Assembly: GCF_027579695.1 (NCBI RefSeq)
Contig: NC_083571.1
Coordinates: 72,549,279 to 72,613,278 of the forward strand
Origin: Neoarius graeffei
Taxonomy: Eukaryota > Chordata > Actinopteri > Siluriformes > Ariidae
Direction: 5' to 3'
Length of the DNA stretch: 64,000 nt
Shown here: positions 32,190-44,587 of the stretch, one piece after another
How the letters are laid out: each line of letters opens with the position of its first letter
How positions within the stretch are numbered: position 1 is the first letter of the stretch
Made by a program: the position numbers and the translations under genes
The notes under the pieces: model-generated
Database searches by the model: none
What the model saw: only the letters and a program-made list of their open reading frames with translations
Told to the model about the DNA's origin: nothing

Positions 32190-33695
32190 TCCTTGGTACC
32201 AAGATTGTGGGCGGGGAATAAAACAAACCAACAAATAGAATTTTGGGTTTTTATCAGATTTTATACAAGGCTTTTTAGATTTATGATACAAAAATTAATG
32301 AACTGAAAAGATTATACAGTGGTGCTCTCTGCTTCTTAGAGTAGTCTTAGGACAAACTGAAAGTTTACCTCTATTCTTGTTCAATATGTAGTACCAAAAA
32401 CAAATCTCACCATATGTGTCTACTTTACCAATAACAATGCTAATACAAAATGAAAATCAGAGCACCATCCAAAACAAGTGCAGGAGGTTAACATCGAAAA
32501 GACAAAAAAAAAAAAAACACACACAATCTATACTGTCACAAGTTCCCTGCCAAGCAGCAGTTAAGAAAACAAAAAATACTGTGTGAGTTTAAAGTATACA
32601 TGCAAAATGGTAGTGGTGATTCTGAAATAGCAAACAAATCACAGAGACCATATTAATACACCACATACAATCCCACCTTTCCCTTGTCTATAGTTGTAAT
32701 CTCATGTTCACCACTGAGAGTGATACTTACTTCACATGCTATTGCACGGCATGCACGTTCTCTACACCTCAATACTATTGTCTAGAAAAAAAATAAAGAA
32801 ATGCTAGTACAATGACAAATACATGTCAAACAGAGTGTGGGTATGACAAGTTAATAGCCAGTATGCATATAAACAAAAACTACAAGTGAGCTTTACTCTG
32901 ACTGCATGCACACTCTGCTAGCTAGTTGATCACATGTTGGTAAATCATTTGCAATCCATACACATCCTTCTAAAGAAAATTCTGATTTATGCTTCTGTTA
33001 TCATGAAATACATAAAACACACTACTGCACTATTTCTTTAGGCAAATACGTAGACTTACAAGGAATATTAGATTAGAATCGCCCCCATTCCAACAGCAGT
33101 GTCTTGGTCGGGTTTTGCGGCTTCATTCGTCTCGGTCTGTTCCCATAACTCATCTCTACTTACTACAAAATTACGTCATATCTTGACCCGGTTATAATAA
33201 CTTTTACATAGATGTTAAACAGAAGTGGTTCCACGTCCAATCACTGCTGGCTCAGTAACACCATCTTTCAGCCTCACATGGCATGAGAATAAACCAAAAG
33301 AAAACAAAGGTCTTGAAGATTAGTAAGGGGCCTGATGAACAGTTTGAGATCCTTCTTGAGGGAAAGAAGTTAAAACAGGTGACACAGTTGGGAAAGAAGT
33401 TAAAACAGGTGATGCAGTTTAACTAACTCAGAAGCATTCTAATGCAAGATGGTTACTGTGAGAGAGAGATCAAAGAATGCCTTTTCTAAAAGAAAAGCAT
33501 TGATGTCTAAGATCTCCAGCCTTACTTTGAAGAAACGAATCGTCAAAACAGTGATATTGACATTGGAGTGGTTAATCATCCTTTCTTGTAGCTGAATAAC
33601 AAAGGGCACAGCTCAACATGGCCGAGTCGAAGGCATACAAGGGTGCCGCTGGCAGCCACCATACTGCTCATGTCTGACCACAGAACACATTACGC
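32190..33695. other. AT-rich stretch with no recognised gene
   Basis: About 1.5 kb without a convincing exon or complete repeat. An A-run lies near 32500, and 33060-33200 is somewhat less AT-rich. It may be intronic or an eroded transposon. Confidence 0.5.
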
Positions 33696-33699
33696 TTAT

Positions 33700-33862
33700 G
33701 GGTAACTTAGAGTAGCTAGTTAACCTAACTGCATGTCTTTGGACTGTGGGGGAAACCCACACAGACGCAGGGAGAATGTGCAAACTCCACACAGAATGGC
33801 TCTCATCAACCTCCTTGCTGTGAGGCACAAGCGCTAACCACTGCACCACCATACCACCCTAA
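33700..33862 (-). mobile_element. SINE head fragment, reversed
   Basis: Reverse complement of the SINE 5' half: 'aacctaactgcatgtctttg', 'ctgtgaggcacaagcgctaa', ending near 'gcaccaccataccaccc'. Confidence 0.85.
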
Positions 33863-33879
33863 TCTGTGATCTGGCACAC

Positions 33880-34220
33880 ACTACTGTACAGGGCAGAATC
33901 GGGGTCGATGTGCAAAAAGGATGTGCGTAGACTGGAGAGCTGTGAGATATGGCAAAGGAGACAAATGATGAACATCTGGACAGATAGAGGTGCTGCGGCA
34001 CATTGGGGAAGACCATTCGATTATAAGTGCCTTCAGTCGGAGAGAGAAAGCCTGGTTAGTTCACACATTACAGCACGGGGACTTGTTGGTCGAAGTGACC
34101 GAAGGTAGAATAGAGGGTAAGAGACCCCTCTGGGAGATGAAGTGTTGGCATGTTAGACAGAATAAATGATGGGCACTCTCATGTACAAGTTAAGAGGCAA
34201 GCCTTTGACAGAATATTATA
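33880..34220 (+). pseudogene. Decayed LINE RT C-terminus (tentative)
   Basis: Fragments in shifting frames: KDVRRLESCEIWQRRQ then WTDR, and VHTLQHGDLLVEVTEGRIEGKRP-like text near 34050-34110, which resemble the region after the RT domain in RTE-type LINEs. No catalytic motifs remain. Confidence 0.4.
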
Positions 34221-34248
34221 AGGGACTGGACTTGTCACTGGCAGAGCA

Positions 34249-34249
34249 T

Positions 34250-34276
<27 letters not shown>
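34249..34276 (+). repeat. (GA)n microsatellite
   Basis: Pure GA run. Confidence 0.9.
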
Positions 34277-34281
<5 letters not shown>

Positions 34282-34447
34282 GTTGCAGCACAAAATGATT
34301 CGGATATTTTCTTGGATAATGACATTGAAGAGATGAAAATTTTAATGAGGTCTGATAGATTGTATATTCAGAATGCTTGCACATCCAGTTGCGTGCAAAA
34401 TCTGTAATATACAAATAATCACAAAAGAGCACTATGAATCTTCCTGT

Positions 34448-34700
34448 GAGGTAGGAATACACCCTGGATGGGATGCCAGTTCATCGCAGGGCGCCAAGTG
34501 CACACACACACAGTACTTTCATGCCTAGGGTGCATTTCACCCAAGCCAGTCCACCTAGCAGAATCTTACTGGGAGGTGAGAGGAATCCAGAGAACCTGGA
34601 AGAAACTATCATAGAGAGTAACTGAAGCTCAGATTCAAACCAGGAACTCTGAAGCTGTGAGGTGGCAATACTACCCACTGTACCACTGAGCTGCAATTCT
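34448..34700 (-). mobile_element. Second tRNA-derived SINE family, diverged
   Basis: On minus it begins 'ttgcagctcagtggtaca' and carries a B-box-like ggtttgaatctg. Plus-strand landmarks are 'tcatcgcagggcgcc', 'agaacctggaagaaac' and 'gaagctgtgaggtgg'. It is distinct from the SINE at 1603. Confidence 0.65.
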
Positions 34701-34929
34701 CTGATAATCTGTATTATAACCATCCCATAATGTCCTATCCTGCAGGATCAGTTTGACAGTGTAGTTGTGGTGAAGATCACGCTAGGATTGAATGACTCTA
34801 AAACATCTAATAAAAGGCAGTAATGTACTTTCCCTACTGATGTTTTGAGAAGACTTTCCCCTCTTCACATTCTTGCATAACCTGTTTTCAGGTGTGGCTG
34901 CTGTGAAGCTCAAACTGAGATTGTGATCT

Positions 34930-35320
34930 TGGGATTGCAACACTATGTGCCGAGATATTCTGAAAAGGCACTGCTTTCTGAGTATCGCATTGCATAATCC
35001 ACTATGACTAACACAAAGTGATACCTGTGTGCAGATTGATCTAATGGCCTGACAAGATCCATGCTAATTCTTTTGAAGGGGATCTCAATTAATCGTAATG
35101 GGCGCAATGGCACTTTTGGTGTGGCTCCTGGGTTTACCAGCTGGCATTTGCAACAAGCTGCACACCACCTGCAGACATCGGTGCAAATCCCTGGCCAACA
35201 GAAACGAGCCATGAGACGATTTACTGTTTTGTCCTGACCCAAGTTCCCAACTGTAGGATTATAAGCTGCATGGAATAAAAGTTCCTTACAGCTCTTTGGG
35301 ACCAACAACTCTTTTTATTT
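34930..35320 (-). pseudogene. Gypsy integrase fragment
   Basis: From 35308: KELLFHAAYNPTVGNLGQDK, RFCWPGICTDVCRWCAACCK (C-x2-C half of the zinc domain), ISMDLVRPLDQ and FVLVIVDYAMRYSE (first catalytic Asp in MDLV). It is truncated before the second Asp. The family is of the gypsy type with short HHCC spacing. Confidence 0.82.
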
Positions 35321-35500
35321 TTTTTAGTCTGAGTGTCACTCGATATAGCCAATCCTTAATAATACAAAAATACAGAAAGGAAAGTGCAGCATTAGGCTGG
35401 ACGTTGTGACCATCAGTTACTTTCACTCAGTGGTGTAGTCTACTTTTTTGCAGTGGGTATACTCAGTGCTTGCCACCCCCCCCCCCCCAGGGAAAAACAT

Positions 35501-35501
35501 T

Positions 35502-35546
<45 letters not shown>
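35501..35546 (+). repeat. (AC)n microsatellite
   Basis: Pure AC run preceded by a 14-base poly-C. Confidence 0.95.
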
Positions 35547-35549
<3 letters not shown>

Positions 35550-36389
35550 TGTGTTGTGGCTATACTGTTATACTTGTACTCACCCATCTTGTAACTGTCC
35601 GATAACCTGAAAGCAACACCTCATGAGCACCATCACTGCCTAATGCATAGTAATATGCATCTTGAAACTGGTTTTGTGTACAGATCTACTGTATACAAAA
35701 CAAATGTGGTTTAAATGTACAAAATTTATAAAATTTTGATTCACCGTTCAACTTAAGATAAGTGGGCTTTTCCATCATTGTTTTTTTTTTATTTTTCATG
35801 TATCAAGAAAATCTGACATATTGACGTAAATTAAACACATATCACACAATAATATATTTTAACATATTAAATGCATTTCTTATTTCTCATCTATTCAGCA
35901 CATCAGCTTAAATGAACAAGAAAACATCCTAGATGTGCTAAAACAAATGTTTGCTTCAAAGAAGAAAAAATTAATTTAATTAACAAATACGCAATGTCCT
36001 TCAGTGTGTTAGTCCACAAGCCCTGCAAAAAAGGTCTACAGGACTTTCCAGGTGTTTTTATATTCTGGCATTTGAGGTCTGCATTGCCTCCTTGGTTGTG
36101 TTGCAGAGTGATGGCTGAGGACACTTCTGAAAACACTGAAATAGTGTCGTTTGTTTTCGTTTCATGATTTCGCAAACTTGATTGAATGCTAGATAATGCC
36201 GTGTGGTCTGTCATGACTGAATAAGCACTGTTGCTTAGCAACAAGTCAAAGGCAACAGGCATCAAACTACGTAGCTTTATACGACCTGTATGCTAGACCC
36301 CTTCGCATGTTTGTAAACAAACCGACCGTTGCTAGGATGCGCGCGCAGCCTGGACTCAGAAACAATGGTGCTGCCCATAGACCGGCATT

Positions 36390-36740
36390 ATGAGCTGTCA
36401 GATTAGGCAAAACAATTGTCGTTACAAGATCGAGAATGCTACATAAATAAGTTAACTCTAACAAGTGGACATCGCCTACCGGATCCACATTTAATTAAAA
36501 AGTGGATGGACGATGTTAGTAAGTTCCCTGGTATACAATGGCCAGATATATACTCGTACCTTATTGACCAAACTTCAGTGTACACCCACGAAAAACTTCG
36601 TGCCTACATCATCCAACATATCCACAATGATAGTGTAAAGAGTGCAGCTAAGAGAAATCAGAGCTGCGTAAAAAGCGAGAGGCAGAGAGCAGAAATGAAA
36701 CTGAACGGGGCAGGAGCTAGGTTAGAGCAGTCAACGTAAG
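36390..36740 (+). pseudogene. N-terminal exon of a YqaJ-type transposon ORF
   Basis: Reads SLQDRECYINKLTLTSGHRL, PDPHLIKKWMDDVSKFPGIQ, WPDIYSYLIDQTSVYTHEKL and AY, then diverges. I recognise this as the start of a fish repeat protein whose later part has a SWIM zinc finger and a YqaJ-like nuclease (partial copy at 39990-43530). A TAG interrupts just upstream at 36403. Confidence 0.6.
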
Positions 36741-37029
36741 TTGGCATTTAGAGTGAGGGCACACAATTTTACCTTTCCATCCCTGCTTTAAAATTGTGAT
36801 TTTCGGCATACACAAATAATGATGGCACAAAATCTGGACTGCTTGAGTCAAGCGAGAGCTCTCCTACAAACAAAATTGCATGCAAAGCTAAGTTAACATG
36901 CTAACAATATTCATTACATTGTGTAACTATGACCCAGCTAATCAGACAAATGTTACCAAAGTATTTTGCTACATCAATAAACGAAGACTAGAAAGAATAA
37001 AAAAGATTTAATAAATAGCCTGATCTTAC

Positions 37030-37217
37030 CTGTGATGAAGTGGGCGCTGCAAACCCGCGCATTTTTGATGGTGCTTTCATCCCAGTCTACACGTTTGATG
37101 GCTTGTAGCCATAGACGTCGGTGATTTTTTTGGAATGGGAGATCCTGCTGGAATTCTGAACATTTTAACCCTATCACTGCTACGATTCTGACACCCGAAA
37201 ACACAACAACTAGGCAT
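37030..37217 (-). pseudogene. THAP zinc-finger exon with one frameshift
   Basis: ATG 37217: MPSCCVFGCQNRSSDRVKMF (C-x4-C). An A-run near 37131 shifts the frame into FQKNHRRLWLQAIKRVDW and NARVCSAHFITG (C-x2-H). A GT donor (gtaaga) follows at 37029. Apart from the frameshift the finger residues are all present. Confidence 0.8.
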
Positions 37218-37285
37218 TTCTTCCAAATCTTTCTTCTCGTCTCTACCGTTGCGGAGTCTTTTTTGGGTCTTCTTCTTCTTCTTCG

Positions 37286-39340
37286 TTGTTTAATGGGCGG
37301 GTGGCGCACAACTTTTTAGGCGCATTTTCGCCCCCTACTGTCTACTGCTTCTGAGCCAGAGTTTCACTTTCCCCTTAATACTAATGAGTTACATGTGTGA
37401 TGTGTAGAGTGATGCTTATTCAGATTCTGTTCAATAATCCTGATTCTTTAAGAAAAATTAAAAGTGTTTTCTGTCTGATACCTGTGAGGATGTTCTTAAG
37501 ACTAAGTTCCTTTCGCTGAATCCTGAGTTCATGAATTATGTGTCTCCTTTGCAATGCATACCTGCTACAGTGAATTAAGACATGCTCAACTGACTCCTGC
37601 TCATTGCACTGCGCACAGAGGCCTGATGGGTGTTTTCCAATGAGATGGAGTGATTTATTTAACTGGGTGTGACCTATTCTAAGCCGGGTGATGATTCTCT
37701 CCTCCTTTGTGCCTCCCAACGCTACCCGTCCCCTTAATCCCACTGTTTCCTGCAAGGTAAACAAATGCCTCCCCTTAACTGCCCTTTCCCAGTATCCCTG
37801 CCACTCTTTAATGAAGTACTCTTTAATGATTGATTTACTTTCGGATCTACTTAAAGCTACATTCATTATAGGGCTGTCAGATACCACTGCCTGCTTAGCC
37901 AGCTGGTCAGCTTCTTTATTACCTCCTATACCCCTATGTGCTGGAACCCACATAAATGAGACCTTTGAGTTTCTTTTATGAAGCCTGTACAGGGTTTCAA
38001 AAATCTCAACTATTAAATCCTGTCTGCTAGTAGACCTGAAAGATTCAATTGCCTTCAGTGAGGAGCTTGAGTCAGAGCATATTATCACCTCCATCACTTG
38101 GACACTTTCCAGCCACTGGAGAGCTGCTAGAATTGCCAATAATTCCACTGTAAACACAGCCAAATTATTTGATGTCTTCTGTTGTACTGAGATATGCAGA
38201 GATGGGATAACAAATGCAAATCCTGTGCTACCCAACTTGGGATCTTTTGAACCATCGGTGTACACTGGTACACAAGAGCCATAAAATATTCTTATTCTTT
38301 CATCCACGACCTGCTTTACATCTGCAGGTGGCTTGCTTGACCTTACTTTATCTAGGATACTGAAGTCCACTGAAATCGTTGGAAACAGCCATGGAGGGGT
38401 AACAGATAATGCCACACTGGGGGAGAACTGCTTCTGGGTGAAGAGCATCGTTTCTGCTATGCTACCGCTTCTCCATGCAAAACACTCTTGCTTTGCCCTC
38501 TCACTCTCCCAACACGGCTGCAGGGTACCAACTGTGGGGTGGAGAGAAACTGAGTGCCCTCTGAGGTTCACCCAATAGTGCATCATCAGTTGCCTCCGCC
38601 GCAACTCTAGGGGCATTTCTCCCACTTCCACCTGAAGTGCTGCTACTGGGGACGTCCTAAACGCCCCACAGCACAGTCTCAGGGCTTGCGCCTGGATCAC
38701 ATCCAACTTCTTTAGGCTCGTTATTGCCGCTGAATCATACGCCACACATCCATAGTCCAGTACAGATCTAATTAGTACTATATAAATCTTTTTCAGGGCC
38801 GACCTGCTGGCTCCCCAGTCCACCCCCAATAGACACCTCATCACATTTAGGATTCCCTTACATTTTGTAACCACATGCAATATATGAGTGTTCCATGTTA
38901 ACCTAGAGTCCATCCACATACCTAAAAACTTAAACTCTTTAACTTGCTCTATTACTTGATCATACATTCTTAGTAGTATCTCAGTGTTCCTCTTCTTTGT
39001 GAAGAGCAAAACTTTAGTTTTTTCAATCGAGAACTTAAAGCCCCATGCGTATGACCACTTCTCCACTAAATGAATGGCCTCCTGCATTTTTGATACAATA
39101 TACTTGATATTCCGCCCCCGCTTCCATAGTGCCCCATCATCCGCAAATAGTGAGCGACCAATACCATCATCAACCTGTCTGAAAACTTCATTTATCATTA
39201 TAGAGAATAAAATTGGGCTAATCACACTCCCTTGGGGAGTCCCATTCTCCACTGGATATCGCCCTGACAAAGCTCCTCCTACTCTAACTTGGATAAACTT
39301 TTTTGGGTCCAGGCTGCGCGCGCAATTTCCTCTTCTGTAT
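37286..39340 (-). mobile_element. I/Nimb-clade LINE, 5'-truncated
   Basis: Contains RT from just before the NGTPQGS box, RNase H, and a 3' UTR ending in a (GAA)n-type tail (plus strand 'ttcttcttcttcttcg' at 37268-37285). RNase H downstream of RT places it in the I group of LINEs. Truncated 5' end with intact 3' end is the normal LINE pattern. Confidence 0.88.
37420..39340 (-). CDS. LINE reverse transcriptase-RNase H, long open frame
   Basis: Open for about 640 element-derived codons without a stop. RT: GRYPVENGTPQGSVISPILF, then RSLFADDGALWKRGRN (catalytic FADD), GFKFSIEKTKVLLFTKK, KEFKFLGMWMDSRLTWN. RNase H: CVPVYTDGSKDPKLGSTGFA (first Asp), NNLAVFTVELLAILAAL (Glu), VIICSDSSSSLKAIESF (Asp), MWVPAHRGIGGNKEADQLAK. 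A C-terminal C/H cluster CAQCNEQESVEHVLIHC follows. The frame continues 30 codons upstream of the truncation into flanking sequence, which is not part of the protein. Relatively recent insertion; cannot act without the missing ORF1/endonuclease. Confidence 0.9.
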
Positions 39341-40523
39341 GAATGACGTTTACTGAGAAGGGGTCTGACATAGCAACAGTTGCTATGGGGGGCGGAGCTC
39401 CCGGAAGGGTCAATTCTCTGCTCTTGGATCAACTCGCAACGCCTTGAGTGCTGAGTCGGGCTCTGTCAGCGTCTAATCAATGAAGCCCATAGGATTTGAA
39501 TTGAATAGGCGCTAAAGCGTGTTTGGTGGACACAGGCATCTAGGAATGGAACTGTGGAACATTCATCTGACAATGTTGACGTTGGTTTGGCCAGTTCAAA
39601 TAACGAATATATATTTTAGTAGGCGTATGCGCATACGCAAATCACTGAGCTCTTCAGTGAGTATACGGAAATCGCTGAGCTTTTCCAGTGGGCATACGGC
39701 ATATACCTGCGTATCACGTAGACTACACCACTGCTTTCACTTGGTCAAAAGCATGCCTCAGAGTCTCGTCCCACGCCCGCTCCAGCAGATTTCTCAGAGA
39801 GAGAGGAGAGGCCCTCCCCACTCTCCATGTCATGACGTGGATGGCCTTGGGACCGCCTCCCCAGCCAATGTTGCCACGGACTTGCTGGGTTTCAGTCACG
39901 TGACTTTTCTTAGTGGTTTTACCGGTGGTCAGCCAGACCAGAATGACTGCTGTGATGCAAACAACTAGCAATAACTTATCAGAGTATGCTTGTAATCTTT
40001 AAGCCACTGCTCGCTTTAGATATATTCAGAAGATTACTATGTGCAATGGAATAGACCCCTACAGTCTGGGAAAGAAGGATTTGTCACACGATATCGTTCA
40101 CTACCCTTCAGTCAAGTTCCCCAACATCTCCAACTACGGTATCTGGTGTTGCAGACATCCTTCTACACCGCAAAAAAAAAGTGGGGAAGAGTATGGAGGC
40201 TTACAACCTTTTTGTATGTGGCTGGGTAAAGGACCTTGGTATCAAGTCACTGCCGAATGAATCCTACATTGTTTTTGCCTGTGTAAGTCTTTTTTTTTTT
40301 TTTTAAGATTTTCATTTGCGTCTTTACAACTTCGTGCTGCAAGCTGAAGTGTAAACAAATAACAGTCCGCTTGATTCTCACTTGTGCTTGCTTTTATCTC
40401 TCAGATAAATCATTCACAAAGATAATCAGAAACCTCTTTAAAGACCTGGATCTTGAAAAATACAGAGAGTTTGGGGTAGTGTGTGAAGGGGTTGGAAAAG
40501 GCAGAGAGAGATTGGGCATAGTG

Positions 40524-41441
40524 CAGGGGCGTCACTAGACCCAAGACCATACTGGGGCACAAAAGGGGCACAGGAAATGTATGCGAGCGCGTGAGCTAAA
40601 AATTTTGCACTATATTTATATTTTTTATATAATATATATTACATTTTATGTAATATATATTATATTTTATGTAATATATATTTATATATTGATATTTATA
40701 TTTAGAAACGGCCTGCTTAAAACTAGTCACTAGAGCTGTAAAACTCAAAATGATTACGAGGACACTGAATCCAGGTCAATCATTTAATAACAGTATGAAT
40801 ATTTGCAACATTTGTGATAATAGCAATGTAATACTTATACTGTTGGTAATATTGTAAAAGAACATATTAACATACAATACCGCCGAGTTTTTAAACTCAA
40901 CCAAGAGTACTTAATGGCCAACAGTATTCACACTTGATACCTTTTAAATCACCAAACATATCTTTGTAAGCACACGCATTTTCAGCATTGAACATCTCTA
41001 AACACAATCCAAAAGCCTCTAAAAGCACCACTGTGTGTGTGTGTGTGTGTGTTACAAAAATGACAGTGGAATTACTGTCTACTAACCTGTAAACAGTTGA
41101 AAAACACGGAGAGATGGTTTCCCCTGCTCTGAATTTCATTGCATCTGAGGGCTGCTGGAGTCTGCGGTCCCCATAGCAACCAAGATGTTACTCATGTCAC
41201 GCGCACACTTTTTTCACATTGCTTAGTGTGCACGAGGCCAGCCAAAACTACCAATGTAAAAGCATTGTAGATGGTCTTCTTCGCGCATCGGTTAGCCTAC
41301 CCCACGTTATGAATTAATTAAATTGCAGCTATTCCCAAGTTTAAAATTCAGAGCGTTTCGTCACTGGATTTTTTTTACTGGGGCACTACAGATCTATACT
41401 GGGGCACGTGCCCCAGTAAAATACCCCTGGCGACGCCGATG
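40524..41441 (+). mobile_element. hAT-type element, 'caggggcgtcactag' family, copy 1
   Basis: Left end caggggcgtcactag, right end a degenerate complement ending ggcgacgccgatg; 8-bp target duplication GCATAGTG at 40516-40523 and 41442-41449. 'ctggggcac' words recur near both ends. No protein. Confidence 0.82.
41033..41052 (+). repeat. (GT)n microsatellite
   Basis: Short GT run inside the hAT element. Confidence 0.85.
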
Positions 41442-41449
41442 GCATAGTG

Positions 41450-42350
41450 TCTGTGGGGATTGAAAAAGACAGAGATGGTACATGTGTCTTCAGGAAAGAG
41501 AGAAACTATTTTGAATGTGTGTTTGTAGGATTGAGAAAGATACAGGAAATAAAAAGGAAAGACCACAAGAATGTACCCTTCCCTTTCCAGGTTACAAGAT
41601 ATCAGGAACAAGATATACATTTATACAACCAAAAGTACCTGGAAACTTGACCTTCACAGCCGTAGGCAGGTCTTCCTCTAACTTTTGCCAAAGAAGCGCA
41701 CAGTAGTTAATACCGTCGTTATTTGTTTGATGTGCAAGTAAGATTCCCCTTCACTGGAACTAAGAGCCCCAAACCTGTTCCAGCATTGCAGTGTCCTTGT
41801 GCACAAAGAGACCTCCATGAAGACATGCCCTGTGACTGAAATCATTCACTCGTTCACTACTCTCTACATAGGCAATTCTATATAGAGAACTATATAGTGA
41901 GCTCAGTGGTAAAATGAAAAAAACACTTTTGGACACTACTCCGCCGTGCCATTATTCACATCACTACTGTCACACAATTAAAATGTGCCAGATCAGTCGG
42001 CTGGTGGGTTTTAAAAATAATAAATACATGCATGTATTTTTATAATAAATACATATCTTACTGAGCGCATTTCCCACAATAATAAACACAAGGTGCTTTT
42101 TGTCTGCTGCATCTTTTAGTTCTTTTAAATCAAGGCATCTGTCAAATACCTGTAACGTACTGAACACCTTTGAGATGTATTAGAATGCTGACTGTGCACT
42201 GGTCCTCCTCGCCCAACCTGACTACTGCACTTGTGTCTGAATGTGCACAAATCCCCACAGCCACTCCCAAAAATCAAGTGGAAATCAAAAGGGATTTAAT
42301 TAAATTTTGATTGGCATGTCCAACAAACACACATGGGTATTCGGATTGGT
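41450..42350. other. Non-coding interval, mostly unrecognised
   Basis: No convincing exon. 40335-40470 and 42356-42490 are diverged copies of one another ('aaatcattcacaaaga' then 'tttaaagacctgg'), suggesting that the interval sits between two fragments of one repeat family. Confidence 0.45.
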
Positions 42351-44587
42351 TCGAGCTGAAGTTGAAGTGTAAACAAACAACAGTTCCCTTGGTTCTCACT
42401 TGTGTTTGCTCTTATCTCCCAGGTAAATCATTCACAAAGAGCATCAGAAACCCCTTTAAAGACCTGGCTCTTGGTAAAACAGGACGGAGAAGTGATCATG
42501 GCACATTGCAACTGCATGGCTGGGCAAGAATTTTGTCACAACCTTCATGCATATGGACTTTATTATTCATGGTTGTTTTGATCACATGCACTTGCTTTGG
42601 TGGCTGATGTGTTTTGTGTTCTTCTGCATCAGGTTGGCTGAATCCTGTTCACATGCCGGGGCTGTGTTGTACACCGTGGAAACTGGGGTTAGGATGTGAG
42701 AATCGGTTACCTGGACCATGGAGAAAAGTAAATGGTTGATGCCGTCTCATGTCGACGAAGTAAGCAGACAGTGTTCAATCATAGAGCTCTTGTTCTGTCA
42801 GTATATGACTAATTTCAGATATCAGCTAAAATTAATTACCACTAGCAATGGAGTATAATCTAAATGTTTACTTTCCTCAATTTTTTGTAGATACCAGTAG
42901 GACCTGTAGCAGAGATTGATTTCTAATCTGCCAGAGCCAAGAAGCAGAGGCTAGACAACGCCATCTCTGGATCAACACCTGTCACTAAAGTCACTCCAAA
43001 GACCACCATCCCACATGTTCTTCCTGGCACAGATACCTACAAGGAGTTCTTTGAAGCAATCAACAGGAACTGTCCCAGGAGTGTAGCACTGATAATGAAG
43101 GAGGACTACTACCACAGGTTTATTCCCAAGTCAGCCACTGCTGCTCTGTCAAAACCTGTGTTTGGGTTACGAACAAATACCACCTCAATCTACCACCCAA
43201 AGACCTCGAACAGCTGTGCCAAGACAATGTATTACCAGATCTGTCACTGGCTGACATCAGAGCAGTTGAGGGTGAAACAAGGAAACAGGCAGGCTTGAGA
43301 ATTTGGTTCAGACAGAGGATTGGTAGGATAACAGCTTCTAAGTTGAAGCAGGTCCTACACATGAATGCAGAAACACCAGCAAAGAGCTTAATCAAAGCAA
43401 TTTGTTATACGGAGTCTCGTCGATTCTCTACTGCAGCCACAAAGTGCAAGCCAAGATTGTTTTCTTGCCACAATACCCCATCCCCATGTAGCTCTGGTAG
43501 ACCACCAGCTAAGATTCTGAATAACTAATGAGGTGGATGTGACATCACATGATACCCAGCAATTCTCCTGTGACATGCTAATGCAGAACCCATCCACTAC
43601 TAATTGTGTGCTTCATGTTTTAAACCCCAGCCAATCCATCCCCCAGGACAAGTGGATGAGTGGGGTATGGGCTACCTGCTGTCTCCACACTGTTTTTCAC
43701 CCTGGAAATGAATAGAGATGGACATTAGCAGATATTTGTGGACATCCCTGTGTACATACACACACCTCACCTTCACCAATTGTGCATTTCCCAAAGCCCC
43801 ACATTGAATCAGGCTTTGATGCATGGAGGTCTGATTACAACCAGAATCTACCAAAGCCTGATGGGTACTCCCTTTAACACTCACAGACCCGGTACATTCC
43901 TGCTCGATCGAGGGAAGCCCACAGCGTGTCATGAATGCGAATCAGAATCCCTGCCCCTTTGCGGAAGTGCTGATTCCAGGAAATGCTAGCCTTCCTGCTG
44001 CACTGGCAGACCTGCCTGGATTTTCTCCTGATTTTGGCAGGCACGGACAGGTTCGCCTGTGGAGGGGGGTTAGCAGCAGCACAGACACGGAAGGAGAACG
44101 GGGTAAGGAGACATGAGGAGGGACACAAGTGCAGGTATCAGGGGAATTGGCCACTGTCTCTGTGGGGCTGGAGTAGGGGAGGGGCAAGGAGAGGGAGAGA
44201 GCGAGAGAGAGAGGAAGAGAAGCTGCAGGAGTGCCTGCTCCAGGAACTGCTGTCAGGTGGTCCTCTGCCAGCTGGACCACCTCCTCCAGTAACACAGAGT
44301 GGTGCCACTGGATCCACTTTGAGGTCTCACTCTGCAGTTGGGTGACGAACTGCTCCAGTGTCACATGATCAATGGTGTCCTCCACATTGCACTCGCCTGC
44401 CGGGAGCAACCGTCAGCACACGGAACTGCTGGCGATGTTCTACAGGGCAATGGCCAACCCGGTGCAGTATATCCTGCTTCAGGTCTGGGTACTCCAGCAT
44501 GCTGGTGGCTGGGAGCTGCCAAGCCATGAGCTGTGCTTCCCCTGACAGGAGTGGCAATAGGCGAACTGCCCACTGTGAGGTTGGGCA

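Larger units (their letters stand above)
35428..39733 (+). mobile_element. hAT-like element carrying nested insertions
   Basis: Begins cagtggtgtagtctac and ends gtagactacaccactg; perfect 8-bp target duplication CTTTCACT at 35420-35427 and 39734-39741. Internal: poly-C (35467), (AC)n (35501-35546), a YqaJ-family N-terminal frame, a THAP exon and an I-clade LINE. The core element's own transposase was not seen. The same terminus begins again at 63953. Confidence 0.82.
39990..43530 (+). pseudogene. Decayed transposon ORF with SWIM finger and YqaJ-like nuclease
   Basis: Pieces in order: CNGIDPYSLGKKDLSHDIVH and YPSVKFPNISNY (40039-), then in other frames LVLQTSFYTAKK and MEAYNLFVCGWVKDLGIKSL (to 40290); [17 protein letters not shown] (42495-42545, SWIM-type CxC...CxH); TYKEFFEAINRNCPRSVALI and MKEDYYHRFIPKS (43035-43135); LRIWFRQRIGRITASKLKQV and NAETPAKSLIKAICYTESRR (43298-43430), the YqaJ-like recombinase core. 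Introns, a hAT element and many indels separate them. YqaJ domains are lambda-exonuclease-fold nucleases. The transposon superfamily is uncertain. Confidence 0.65.

Noticed and set aside
39723-39971. Minus-strand 82-codon frame after the hAT-like element
   Set aside because: Some resemblance to gypsy polyprotein text (SLRNLLERAWDETLRHAF), but no motif could be confirmed, so no call was made.
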